Below are positions 26,630-35,481 of a stretch of DNA of 64,000 nucleotides, piece after piece. The notes below the pieces were generated by a model. That model was not told where the DNA came from. It was given only the letters and a program-made list of their open reading frames with translations, and made no database searches. Made by a program: the position numbers and the translations under genes. Each line of letters opens with the position of its first letter. The first letter of the stretch is position 1. The DNA lies in assembly GCA_964632995.1 (NCBI GenBank), contig CAZWDL010000018.1, forward strand, positions 12,741 through 76,740, in the 5' to 3' direction. Origin of the DNA: CAZWDL01 sp964632995. GTDB lineage: Bacteria > Bacteroidota > Bacteroidia > Chitinophagales > Saprospiraceae.

Positions 26630-28438
26630 TCAGAACCGGCTCAAATAACCGAAATGCACCTTGGGACTGGCAAAGTCGATGGCCTGCTGATTCTCGGGAA
26701 TGGCGCCGAAGGCCAGGCTGACGCCAAACATTCCCGCCTTGGTCTCAAAGGTGATACCGGAACCGAAGCCGTAGGGGTGGAGGGTCTGCCGTTGTTCACT
26801 GGTTTCATTCAGCAACCAGCCGTAATCTCCGAAGAGGTAGAGAAAGGAGTTCTGACCAATGAGCAGGCGGTATTCGAGGGTGCCTACCGCGTATTGGGTG
26901 GCGAAGAAAAACTCCTCATCGAAACCGCGCAGCAACTTATTGCCTCCGATCCGGAACTGCTCGTTTTGATAAACCGGCTGTGGGGAAAAGAGAAAGCCGC
27001 CGCTGCTGCTTAGCTTGAGTGTGCTGCGCGAAAAAAGCGGCAGATAGCTGGCGAGGCTGGCCTGCAGCCTGTATTGGAAAGAGCGGAGCTCCAGGCTGTC
27101 GTAGAGATATCCCAGCTCCAGTGCTTCGATCTGATTGTTGCGCAGGGTGCGTTTGAGTCCCGCTCCGCCGCGTAAAAAGGCGCTCCATCCCCGCCGTGGA
27201 TTATTGCGGTAATCGAGTTGCTGATACAGCAGCTCCAGGCCGAAAGAACTGTTGCGTACATCCAGGTTGGGAGGTAGCCGCTGAGATTGCTGGAGTCGGT
27301 CTTTGTCGATGCTCAGCAGGATAGAGGAGCGTTGCTCCCAGTAGGCCTTGAGATAATTGCCGCCTTCCAAAAGGTAAGAGACTCCGGCGTCAAAAATGAG
27401 GTTGAGAAAAGTGGTATCGCGTTTGTACAGGGAAAAGTCGATGTCGGCGCCCAAGGGCAGCCCCAGCACGTAGGGGTATCCGAAAGCCAGTTCCAGTTCC
27501 TGGGTCTGCGGCCGCAGCTGTTCAAACTGGGCGTAGATGCGTTCTCCCAAGCCGAAGGAGTTGATGAGCTCCGCCTCAAAATCCCCGGTGATCAGCATGC
27601 CGCCGGTCTGGTCGCTTCGGGGCAGAACGCCGATGATGAAATCGAAGCGGCTGGCGCGCTTTTTTTCCAGCGGAAAAGTGACGGCCGCTTTGTTGTCCTG
27701 GAACACAACGCCGGGATCGGCGGTGGCGCGCAGGAAAGGCAGCTCCCGCAGCCGGTCACGGCTGCGTAGCAAACGGCTGCGATCATAGGGCGCGCCGGGC
27801 TGCAGCCCCAGGTAATGCTGCAGGTAACGGGACGCAATGCGGGCGTCGCCTTCTATGCGAAGAGAGTCGAACAAAATGAGTTGGCCGCGCTCGAGTCGCA
27901 GCCTGGCACTTACCTCAGCCCCGCTCAGCCGTATGCTGTCGAGCCAGGTACGGGCAAAAGGATAACCGTGGTTTTCGGCAAAGCCGAGCAGGTCTTCCTG
28001 TAATTGCTGCAATTCTAAATAAGAAAAGCGCCCATCCCGAAAAAGCGGCTGCCGAAAACCGGTTCCCTGAAGGAACTCATCGGGAATTAAATCGGTTTCC
28101 AGCCTGGCCCACTCGTACTGTGGCCCGATATGAAGAATGGCCAGACAAACGGAATCGCGACAGTCGACTGTGTCGACAGAAGCTTCCAGGTAGGCTTCAC
28201 TACGGAACTTTTGCAGGAGCAGGCCCAGCGCATCGCTCACTGCACTGCTATCGGAATAAAGGGGGGCAGCCTCAAAATGACTGCTCAGCCATTCGGAAGA
28301 GCGGTCCATCGGCAACAGGCGAAGCGCATAATCCGACTGTGCCTTTACCCCGCCGGATAACAGGACAAGAACGGCGCAGGCCAAAAAAAATGCCCAGCAA
28401 GTTGCTCCAGAATACCGGATAATTGCCGCTTTTTCCAT
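26630..28438 (-). CDS. Omp85/BamA-superfamily outer membrane protein
   Basis: A 602-residue protein with a signal peptide (hydrophobic core about residues 14-32, ending GGVKAQ). Residues about 150-255 fit one or two POTRA domains (GQLILFDSLRIEGDARI, LQPGAPYDRSRLLRSRDRLREL). The rest is a predicted 16-strand barrel with the superfamily end motifs, including RIGGNKLLRGFDEEFFFATQ (about 500-519) and a final FGYLSRF with a terminal Phe. The short POTRA part suggests a TamA-like or lipid-related assembly factor rather than BamA itself. It is a single gene, convergent with the methyltransferase. Confidence 0.85.
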   Translation of the reverse strand: MEKAAIIRYSGATCWAFFLACAVLVLLSGGVKAQSDYALRLLPMDRSSEWLSSHFEAAPLYSDSSAVSDALGLLLQKFRSEAYLEASVDTVDCRDSVCLAILHIGPQYEWARLETDLIPDEFLQGTGFRQPLFRDGRFSYLELQQLQEDLLGFAENHGYPFARTWLDSIRLSGAEVSARLRLERGQLILFDSLRIEGDARIASRYLQHYLGLQPGAPYDRSRLLRSRDRLRELPFLRATADPGVVFQDNKAAVTFPLEKKRASRFDFIIGVLPRSDQTGGMLITGDFEAELINSFGLGERIYAQFEQLRPQTQELELAFGYPYVLGLPLGADIDFSLYKRDTTFLNLIFDAGVSYLLEGGNYLKAYWEQRSSILLSIDKDRLQQSQRLPPNLDVRNSSFGLELLYQQLDYRNNPRRGWSAFLRGGAGLKRTLRNNQIEALELGYLYDSLELRSFQYRLQASLASYLPLFSRSTLKLSSSGGFLFSPQPVYQNEQFRIGGNKLLRGFDEEFFFATQYAVGTLEYRLLIGQNSFLYLFGDYGWLLNETSEQRQTLHPYGFGSGITFETKAGMFGVSLAFGAIPENQQAIDFASPKVHFGYLSRF

Positions 28439-28719
28439 AATTTTGGTAACCCATTTTCGATTAAACGATTGCGAGGGAAAAATAGTACGGTTGATTTATG
28501 GCAAGTATCGGCAGTATTTGGTAAAGGAGCGGCAAAACAAAGCTTCAACTTACCACACCTCCTCTGCGAACATCACCGGAATTGCCTTGTGGTAAAACCA
28601 TCCGGAACGGTAATCTTCTACAAACAGATAGTAATATTTCAATCTCTAAAAGCCGGCGCGGCGCCAGTTTTAACTGGAAAATTAAAAGCGTTGCCGGTGT
28701 AATAAGCGACTTAATTACG

Positions 28720-29892
28720 GTGTCAGGAATCTATATCCATATTCCCTTTTGTAAGCAGGCGTGTCACTACTGCAACTTTCACTTTTCCACTTCATTGCAA
28801 CGCAAAGAGGAAATGCTGGAATCGCTGTTGCGGGAACTGGAAATGCGCCGGAACTATTTGCCGGATCCGGTGATCCACAGCATCTACCTCGGCGGGGGGA
28901 CGCCTTCCCTGCTCAACCGGAACGAATTGCTCCGTCTCTTTGAAAAAATTTACGCCTTATTCGATGTTGATGAAGCGGCGGAAATAACGCTGGAAGCCAA
29001 TCCCGATGACCTTACCCAGGAAAAGCTCCGCGAATTGTGCAAAACACCCGTCAACCGGCTGAGTATCGGCATACAGTCCTTCTCTGAAGAGGATCTTCGC
29101 TTTATGAACCGGGCGCACAACGCCATCGAAGCCAGAACCTGTATTGAGTACGCTCAGGACCTGGGGTTCGACAACCTCACGATCGACCTGATTTACGGAT
29201 CGCCCACTACCAGCGACCGGCAGTGGGAACACAATCTACAGATCACCTTCGACTACGAAGTTCCCCACGTGTCGGCCTACGCACTCACCGTAGAAGAGCG
29301 AACGGCCCTGCATCACTTCGTCAAAAAAGGAAAGATGGCCGCCCCCGATGAGGAACAGACCGCCCGGCAGTTCGAGATGCTGATGCGCGCCATGCTGTCC
29401 GAAGGCTACGAGCACTACGAAATCAGCAACTTCGCTCTTCAAGGTTGGCACGCCCGCCACAACTCCAGCTACTGGACCGGGGAACCCTATCTCGGTATCG
29501 GCCCCTCGGCGCACAGCTACGACGGCAGCAGCCGGCAGTGGAATGTGGCCAACAACGCCCGCTATATTAAATTTATGGCCGGAGCGGAACACTACGACGC
29601 CGTTGCGAAACAAGGCCTTCCTGCATCTGCCGTTGACCAGGAACTTTTTGAACGCGAAATACTCACCTCTGCTCAACGCTATAACGAATATGTCATGACC
29701 GCCCTGCGGACCAAATGGGGGGTGCAGCTCAAAAAAATAGAGCAATCCTTCCGCACCCACTTCCTGGAACAAATCCAACCATGGGTGCAGGAAGGTGTGG
29801 TCACCCGCCGGGGAGAAGTATATACCCTCACTTCAAAAGGCAAATTAATTGCCGATCGCGTTGCTATGGAATTGTTTCTCGAAAAAGAATGA
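28720..29892 (+). CDS. hemW: Radical SAM heme chaperone HemW-like
   Basis: A 390-residue radical SAM protein when begun at the GTG at 28720, which yields VSGIYIHIPFCKQACHYCNF. The cluster motif is CxxxCxxC at residues 11-18. GGGTPSLL and SIGIQSF follow, and the HemW C-terminal domain is present. The frame runs 46 codons further upstream but that stretch is low in conservation. HemW, formerly called an oxygen-independent coproporphyrinogen oxidase, hands heme to acceptor proteins. The HemN-specific extra N-terminal residues are absent, which supports HemW. Confidence 0.9.
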   Translation: MSGIYIHIPFCKQACHYCNFHFSTSLQRKEEMLESLLRELEMRRNYLPDPVIHSIYLGGGTPSLLNRNELLRLFEKIYALFDVDEAAEITLEANPDDLTQEKLRELCKTPVNRLSIGIQSFSEEDLRFMNRAHNAIEARTCIEYAQDLGFDNLTIDLIYGSPTTSDRQWEHNLQITFDYEVPHVSAYALTVEERTALHHFVKKGKMAAPDEEQTARQFEMLMRAMLSEGYEHYEISNFALQGWHARHNSSYWTGEPYLGIGPSAHSYDGSSRQWNVANNARYIKFMAGAEHYDAVAKQGLPASAVDQELFEREILTSAQRYNEYVMTALRTKWGVQLKKIEQSFRTHFLEQIQPWVQEGVVTRRGEVYTLTSKGKLIADRVAMELFLEKE

Positions 29893-30317
29893 GCTTCGTC
29901 CTGCCAATCTGTTCCTGAATACCTACATAAAGTTTCTTCGTCACCAAAGTACTCTTCAGCGAAAGTATCCGCTCCGCCCATCCTGCCGGATGATGCCGGC
30001 TCTTTGACGCCTTGTCACTATTTTGATGATCGCTTTTCATTTAAAACAATTTTGCTTGATTCATCAAATACCGGACAGGTAGCGACGTAGGTGAATCCCG
30101 TGTCAGACGTGGTATATTCAGGTTGCTTTACCGTGAAGCTGGCCGAAGCCGGTAAGTGTTTTGAAGCCTCACAGGAGGTAACCTATCATTCAAACGGGTT
30201 GATTCATTATTCCGGGGGGGAGATGTATTTTTGGTTATTTTTTTAAAAAATTGTTTTAAAACTTGACTTTTTAAAACATAGTATGCATTTTTGTTACAAA
30301 TAAATGCAACTGATCCG
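29893..30317. other. Intergenic region
   Basis: About 425 nt. No gene is apparent on either strand. The last 100 nt are very AT-rich (30230-30300) and probably contain the promoter of the following gene, with TTGACT at about 30263 and TAGTAT at about 30280 as possible boxes. Confidence 0.35.
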
Positions 30318-31124
30318 ATGGAAATGCAGGTTTTAGTAAGCAAAAAAGGAACAAAGGTAGTGACGGCGACCAACCTACACCAGGTGCTCGATCTACCGAA
30401 TCACCACTTCGCCACTAATGTCCGCAAATGGCTGAATGACATCTACGAATTTCGGGATGGCATTCGCAGTCCTATCAGGATGCGGGATTATGCAGTCCGC
30501 AAAAACAAAGAGAATCCCATTCTGGATGATTACTACCTCTCCGTAGAGTTTGCCAAGCTGATTGCGCTGAATTCGCGGAGCAAAGTGAAGCAGAAGTGCG
30601 CCAAGTGGCTCTATGCGATGGAGGATCCGGCGGAGAATGCCGAAGTGCTTACCAAAGACCAGGTGCTGGCCGTGATGGAAATAACCAAAGCCATGGGGCT
30701 GGTCTCCTGTCAGGAAGCATCGGAGCGTCGTCACATGGAAGTGTACAGTGAACGAAACGGTGGCAACGCAGGCAACTGGTGGAAACACCGCGCCGAAGTG
30801 CTGGGCTATTCCCTCGATCACCTTCGTCGCAAAGTGAAGCGGCTGGGGAAGCAGCTGAAAGGGCAGTCACAACGACAACTCCTCATGCAGGTGGATAAAT
30901 ATGAAATGGTCCGCGCCGGCGTCATCGACCTCTTCATGGCTATGGGTAAAAACGAGCGCTACGCCCGTAAAATGGGTGACCTGGCTAAAATTTTTGCTAG
31001 GGAACTGAAAGTGGATATCCACGACGACCGGGAAAGCGGCTCCGCCTTTACGCCGCAAGTCAACCAGCAGTTGGTCAACGAAGTCAAAACTGTTCAGCGG
31101 GGCGGCATCCTGGGACTCTGGTAA
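30318..31124 (+). CDS. AntA/AntB-like domain protein, possibly of phage origin
   Basis: A 268-residue protein from the ATG at 30318. Residues about 10-100 resemble the phage AntA/AntB antirepressor domain: VTATNLHQVLDLPNHHFATNVRKWLND, then DDYYLSVEFAKLIALNSRSKVKQKC. The middle is basic and helical (RRKVKRLGKQLKGQSQRQLL) and the C-terminus is unassigned. Antirepressors free prophages from repression, but no phage gene is near, so this may be a domesticated or orphan regulator. It stands alone behind a 400-nt gap. Confidence 0.6.
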   Translation: MEMQVLVSKKGTKVVTATNLHQVLDLPNHHFATNVRKWLNDIYEFRDGIRSPIRMRDYAVRKNKENPILDDYYLSVEFAKLIALNSRSKVKQKCAKWLYAMEDPAENAEVLTKDQVLAVMEITKAMGLVSCQEASERRHMEVYSERNGGNAGNWWKHRAEVLGYSLDHLRRKVKRLGKQLKGQSQRQLLMQVDKYEMVRAGVIDLFMAMGKNERYARKMGDLAKIFARELKVDIHDDRESGSAFTPQVNQQLVNEVKTVQRGGILGLW

Positions 31125-31180
31125 TCCACTTTCAGGAAAAATTGATTCAATCTTATCTGAACATAATAAAAAATATCACC

Positions 31181-31282
31181 ATGCTCGGAATTGCACTTGT
31201 CGCCGTACTCTACCTGATGGATGTCACTATGGATAAAGAGGAAGAAACAACCGTATCGGTAGGTAATCCGGTAAAGGAATAG
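31181..31282 (+). CDS. Possible 33-residue small membrane peptide
   Basis: An ATG frame with a hydrophobic start (MLGIALVAVLYLMDV) and an acidic tail rich in Glu and Thr. It follows the AntA-like gene by 56 nt. Length and lack of known homology leave this uncertain. Confidence 0.25.
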   Translation: MLGIALVAVLYLMDVTMDKEEETTVSVGNPVKE

Positions 31283-31624
31283 ATGATCGAAACGTAGAAA
31301 GCAGGCCGGCCTCGTCTCAGCCGCTGATGGCGAAATTATCAAAGGAGATCACAAGGTAGTTCATTGCCGAGAAGATGAAGCCGCTGAAGATGAGGCCCCT
31401 GTTTTGAAAAATTAGCATTCAGTAAGTAGTTAAACTGCCATACCAGGCCGGAGCGTACCACCTCCGGCTTTTTTGTTTCAGGCGGGCCGCGCAAATAAGT
31501 CAAACTATCTTGCCCGGGCTGATTACAGAGCGGTGATCTTACTTTCCGCGGCCAGTGGAGCGGAGACTACAGGGAGGCTTCGGATTTCCTCAAAGGCGGA
31601 AGCCCAAAGCATGACCAGCTTTTT
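31283..31624. other. Intergenic region holding a terminator
   Basis: About 340 nt between an AntA-like unit and the convergent mutase gene. Apart from the terminator at 31447-31474 I see no element or gene. Confidence 0.4.
31447..31474 (+). terminator. Rho-independent terminator
   Basis: GCCGGAG (31447-31453) pairs with CTCCGGC (31462-31468) across an 8-nt loop, and six T follow. Serves the plus-strand unit from 30318. Confidence 0.8.
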
Positions 31625-33772
31625 TCAGTCCTCTACCTTTTCCCGTTCAATCAGCACCTCTAATATCTGCTGAGCCGCTTTAGCGATCTTGGTGCCCGGG
31701 CCAAAAACACCTACCACGCCTTTGTCGAAGAGATAGGCATAGTCCTGCTGCGGGATGACGCCGCCTACGACGACCATGATGTCTTTACGCCCGATCTTTT
31801 TGAGTTCCTGCAAAGTCTCTGGAACCAGGGTCTTGTGCCCGGCAGCCAGTGAGGAAATGCCGAGGATGTGCACATCGTTTTCGGCAGCCTGCCGGGCCGC
31901 TTCGGCCGGGGTTTGAAAAAGAGGGCCAATATCCACATCAAAACCTAGGTCGGCAAAACTAGTGGCGATGACCTTGGCGCCCCGGTCATGACCGTCCTGC
32001 CCCAGCTTGGCTACCATGATGCGGGGCCGGCGGCCTTCGATTTCGGCAAATTGGTCGGCCAGGGCCAGGGCGCGTTTAAAATCTTCGTTGCTTTTGACTT
32101 CGCCGGCGTAGACACCGCTGACCGATTTGGTCTGGGCAGTAAAGCGGCCGAAAGCCCTTTCCATAGCGGAGGAAATCTCCCCAAGGGTGGCCCGTCGCCG
32201 GGCTGCATCGACGGCTTTATCCAGCAGGTTGCCTTTTCCGGACCGGGCACAGCGGTAGAGGGCTTCCAGGGCCTCCTGCACGGCAGCTTCGTTCCGCGCA
32301 GCTTTAACTTCCCGGATGCGCCTGACCTGGGATTCCCGGACTTTGGTATTGTCAACTTCCAGGATATCGATCTCTGATGCTTCCTCCGGCGCGAAGATGT
32401 TGACGCCGATGATCTTATCCTTACCCGTATCGATGCGGGCCTGCTTTCGGGCAGCGGCCTCTTCTATGCGTAGTTTTGGTAAGCCGTCTTCAATAGCTTT
32501 GGCCATGCCTCCCAGGTCTTCCACCTCCTGTATATGCATCCAGGCGCGCCTCGCCAACTGATCGGTCAGTTGCTCAACGTAGTAGGAGCCGGCCCAGGGG
32601 TCGACCGATTTCGTGATGTCCGTTTCCTCCTGCAGGTAGATCTGGGTATCCCGGGCGATCTTGGCTGAGAAATCAGTAGGTAGCGCAATGGCCTCATCCA
32701 GCGAATTGGTATGCAGGGATTGCGTACCGCCCAACACCGCCGCCAGCGCCTCCACAGTGGTCCGGGTGATGTTGTTGAAAGGGTCTTGTTCGGTAAGGCT
32801 CCAGCCGGAGGTCTGACAGTGGGTGCGCAGCGCCATCGACTTGGGGTTCTGCGGATCGAAACGCTTTACAATTTTGGCCCAAAGCATCCGTCCGGCGCGC
32901 AACTTGGCGATTTCCATAAAGTGGTTCATCCCAATAGCCCAGAAAAAGGAGATGCGCGGCGCAAAATCATCGATCTGCAACCCCGCCTCCAAACCGGCGC
33001 GAAGATATTCCAGGCCGTCGGCCAGTGTGTAAGCCAGTTCGATATCGGCCGGGGCGCCGGCTTCGTGCATGTGGTAGCCGCTGATGCTGATTGAATTGAA
33101 TCGCGGCATATGCCTTGCGGTATATTCGAAGATGTCAGAGATAATACGCATCGAAGGAATGGGCGGATAAATATAGGTATTGCGAACCATGAATTCCTTG
33201 AGAATATCATTCTGTATAGTGCCGCTCAGCTTCTCAGGCGGCACCCCCTGTTCCTCGGCGGCAATGATGTAGAAGGCCATCACAGGAATGACGGCGCCGT
33301 TCATCGTCATGGATACCGACATTTTATCCAGTGGGATCTGGTCGAACAGTCGCTTCATATCTTCCACCGAGTCAATAGCTACACCGGCTTTACCGACATC
33401 GCCCGCCACGCGTTCGTGATCGGAATCATAACCGCGGTGCGTGGCCAGGTCGAAAGCGACGGAAAGCCCTTTTTGCCCCTGCGCCAGGTTACGGCGATAA
33501 AAGGCATTACTCTCTTCAGCCGTGGAAAAACCGGAATACTGCCGGATCGTCCAGGGGCGTACCGTATACATCGTGCTGTAAGGGCCTCGTAAATAAGGCG
33601 GAATACCAGCCACAAAGCGCAGGTGCTGCACTTGATCACGAAGCTCCGAACCGTATATCGCCTGCACGGGGATGTGCTCCGCTGTCGGCCATTCATGCTC
33701 AGGTGGCGGCCCTTCCGCAGATTGGCGCAGTTGCTTGTCGAGTGAAACTTTGCTGAAGTCAGGTCGTGCCAT
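31625..33772 (-). CDS. Methylmalonyl-CoA mutase, B12-dependent catalytic chain
   Basis: A 715-residue protein from the ATG at 33772 (MARPDFSKVSLDKQL); the frame also has an ATG 36 nt upstream. The substrate barrel includes YSTMYTVRPWTIRQYSGFSTAEESN and SVSMTMNGAV. The C-terminal cobalamin domain has DGHDRGAKVIATSFADLGFDVDIG (His near residue 595 is the lower cobalt ligand) and GGVIPQQD. It converts methylmalonyl-CoA to succinyl-CoA. No separate small-subunit gene adjoins it. The length and domain order fit the large chain (MutB/ScpA type). It pairs with the epimerase at 24585 in propionate metabolism. Confidence 0.95.
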   Translation of the reverse strand: MARPDFSKVSLDKQLRQSAEGPPPEHEWPTAEHIPVQAIYGSELRDQVQHLRFVAGIPPYLRGPYSTMYTVRPWTIRQYSGFSTAEESNAFYRRNLAQGQKGLSVAFDLATHRGYDSDHERVAGDVGKAGVAIDSVEDMKRLFDQIPLDKMSVSMTMNGAVIPVMAFYIIAAEEQGVPPEKLSGTIQNDILKEFMVRNTYIYPPIPSMRIISDIFEYTARHMPRFNSISISGYHMHEAGAPADIELAYTLADGLEYLRAGLEAGLQIDDFAPRISFFWAIGMNHFMEIAKLRAGRMLWAKIVKRFDPQNPKSMALRTHCQTSGWSLTEQDPFNNITRTTVEALAAVLGGTQSLHTNSLDEAIALPTDFSAKIARDTQIYLQEETDITKSVDPWAGSYYVEQLTDQLARRAWMHIQEVEDLGGMAKAIEDGLPKLRIEEAAARKQARIDTGKDKIIGVNIFAPEEASEIDILEVDNTKVRESQVRRIREVKAARNEAAVQEALEALYRCARSGKGNLLDKAVDAARRRATLGEISSAMERAFGRFTAQTKSVSGVYAGEVKSNEDFKRALALADQFAEIEGRRPRIMVAKLGQDGHDRGAKVIATSFADLGFDVDIGPLFQTPAEAARQAAENDVHILGISSLAAGHKTLVPETLQELKKIGRKDIMVVVGGVIPQQDYAYLFDKGVVGVFGPGTKIAKAAQQILEVLIEREKVED

Positions 33773-34221
33773 AATAAAGCAGGTTCTCCTTGGTAGTATG
33801 ATTTCCAATCACAACAACTCTAATATACTAACAAATGATCAGAGAACAACTGAGAATTCACTAACAAAATATTTTTGTCTTTAAAGTAAAGGCGCCAGGC
33901 ATAATGAGGAAAGGACCCTTCTGCTCATGCAGAAAAGAGCCCTTTCCCGTTGTCGAAAAACTACCTGTTTCTTGTCGGCCGACATCGCTTTCGCAAAGGC
34001 AGGCTGATCTTTTTCTTCTGTAGTAGCGAAGCCGGGCCGCCTTTCTCCCTCAGCGGGGAGCATGATTTTCATAGCTTTGAGCGGACAGTCAGAATTCTTA
34101 CGACAATAATTTTTCATTTGGGTAGATGCAACTATATTTAGCAATGGTGTGTTGAAATGGCAACTTCTTAGGATTCTCGATAATTTACCCAATACTGTTA
34201 ACCAAAGCCTGAAGGTTAGCG
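33773..34221. other. Intergenic region with hairpin and peptide-like repeat
   Basis: About 450 nt. An imperfect hairpin lies at 33908-33947 (GGAAAGGACCCTTCTGC against GCAGAAAAGAGCCCTTTCC). A minus-strand frame at 33881-34192 encodes an AFAKAMSADKK-type peptide that I regard as a translated intergenic repeat and not a gene. Confidence 0.45.
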
Positions 34222-35481
34222 ATGATTACATTTGAAAGATTTGTTCTAAAAAACGGTCTCCGCGTGTTGGTGCACGAAGATGACAGCACGCCTATGGTAG
34301 CCGTCAATGTATTGTATAATGTGGGAGCGCGTGACGAATCGCCGGAGAAAACAGGGTTTGCTCACCTGTTCGAACACCTGATGTTCGGAGGGTCGGCCAA
34401 CGTTCCGGATTATGACGATCCCATCCAGCAAGCGGGTGGAGAGAATAACGCATTTACGAATAACGATATAACCAATTTCTATAATATCTTACCGGCTGAG
34501 AATATCGAAACGCCATTTTGGCTGGAATCCGACCGGATGCTCCATCTCAAATTTGACGAACAGGTACTGGAAATACAGCGTAAAGTCGTCGTGGAAGAAT
34601 TCAAAGAAACCTGCCTGAATCAGCCTTACGGCGACGTCTGGCATCATCTTACGGATATGGCCTATAAAGTGCATCCCTATCGCTGGCCGACGATAGGGAA
34701 GGTGCCCAGGCATGTGGAAGAGGCAACCCTGGAAGAGGTCAAAACTTTCTATTATAAATTCTACCAGCCCAATAATGCTATTCTTACCGTTGCGGGTAAT
34801 GTGACGGTGGATCGCGTGCGGGAGCTGGCGGAGAAGTGGTTCGGTGATATTCCTGCCGGCAAAGCCATCGCGCGCCTGCTTCCCAAAGAACCGCCGCAGC
34901 GCCGCGCCGAACAGCGGATCAACGAAGCCAACGTGCCAGTCGACGCCTTGTACCTGGCTTTTCATACACCGGCTCGCACCGATCCTGATTACTATCCCAC
35001 CGATCTCATTACGGATATATTGAGCAGCGGTTCTTCTTCCCGGCTTTACCGGCGCCTGCTCATGAATAGAGAGCTCTTTTCCAGCATCGATGCCTACCTT
35101 ACGGGAAGCATTGATCCGGGGTTGCTGGTCATAGAGGGGAAGCCGGCCGAAGGCGTCAGCCTGGAAAAAGCAGAGCAGACAATATGGGAAGAACTGGATC
35201 AGTTAAAGTCAGCGCCTTTCCCTCCGGCAGAATTACAAAAAATCAAGAATAAAATCGAGAGTACCCTGGCTTTTTCAGAACTGAATATTCTGAACAGAGC
35301 CATCAACCTGGCTTTCTTCGAAGTGTTGGAAGCCCCTGAATTGGTCAACCGGGAGGCAGGACTATATCAGAGCGTCACCGCGGAGGATATTCAGCGTGTA
35401 GCTCAGCAGGTGCTCTCTCCGGAGAACTGTTCCCAGCTTTACTATAAAGCCAGGCCGTCCTCCACTGCATCAGTTGAATAG
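34222..35481 (+). CDS. M16 family zinc metalloprotease
   Basis: A 419-residue protein with the inverse zinc motif HXXEH as HLFEH (residues 48-52) and the downstream acidic ligand in VVEEFKETCLNQPYGDVW (about 115-132). It contains the usual active and inactive half domains, the second with YLAFHTPARTDPDYY and SSRLYRRL. No signal peptide is seen, so it is probably cytoplasmic, unlike many paired periplasmic M16 proteins. The family trims peptides. Its last 12 nt overlap tail-to-tail with the TlpA-like gene. Confidence 0.92.
   Translation: MITFERFVLKNGLRVLVHEDDSTPMVAVNVLYNVGARDESPEKTGFAHLFEHLMFGGSANVPDYDDPIQQAGGENNAFTNNDITNFYNILPAENIETPFWLESDRMLHLKFDEQVLEIQRKVVVEEFKETCLNQPYGDVWHHLTDMAYKVHPYRWPTIGKVPRHVEEATLEEVKTFYYKFYQPNNAILTVAGNVTVDRVRELAEKWFGDIPAGKAIARLLPKEPPQRRAEQRINEANVPVDALYLAFHTPARTDPDYYPTDLITDILSSGSSSRLYRRLLMNRELFSSIDAYLTGSIDPGLLVIEGKPAEGVSLEKAEQTIWEELDQLKSAPFPPAELQKIKNKIESTLAFSELNILNRAINLAFFEVLEAPELVNREAGLYQSVTAEDIQRVAQQVLSPENCSQLYYKARPSSTASVE

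Noticed and set aside
33881..34192. 103-residue minus-strand frame with AFAKAMSADKK
   Set aside because: This peptide is a known look of translated intergenic repeats; the frame has no domain and covers a hairpin.
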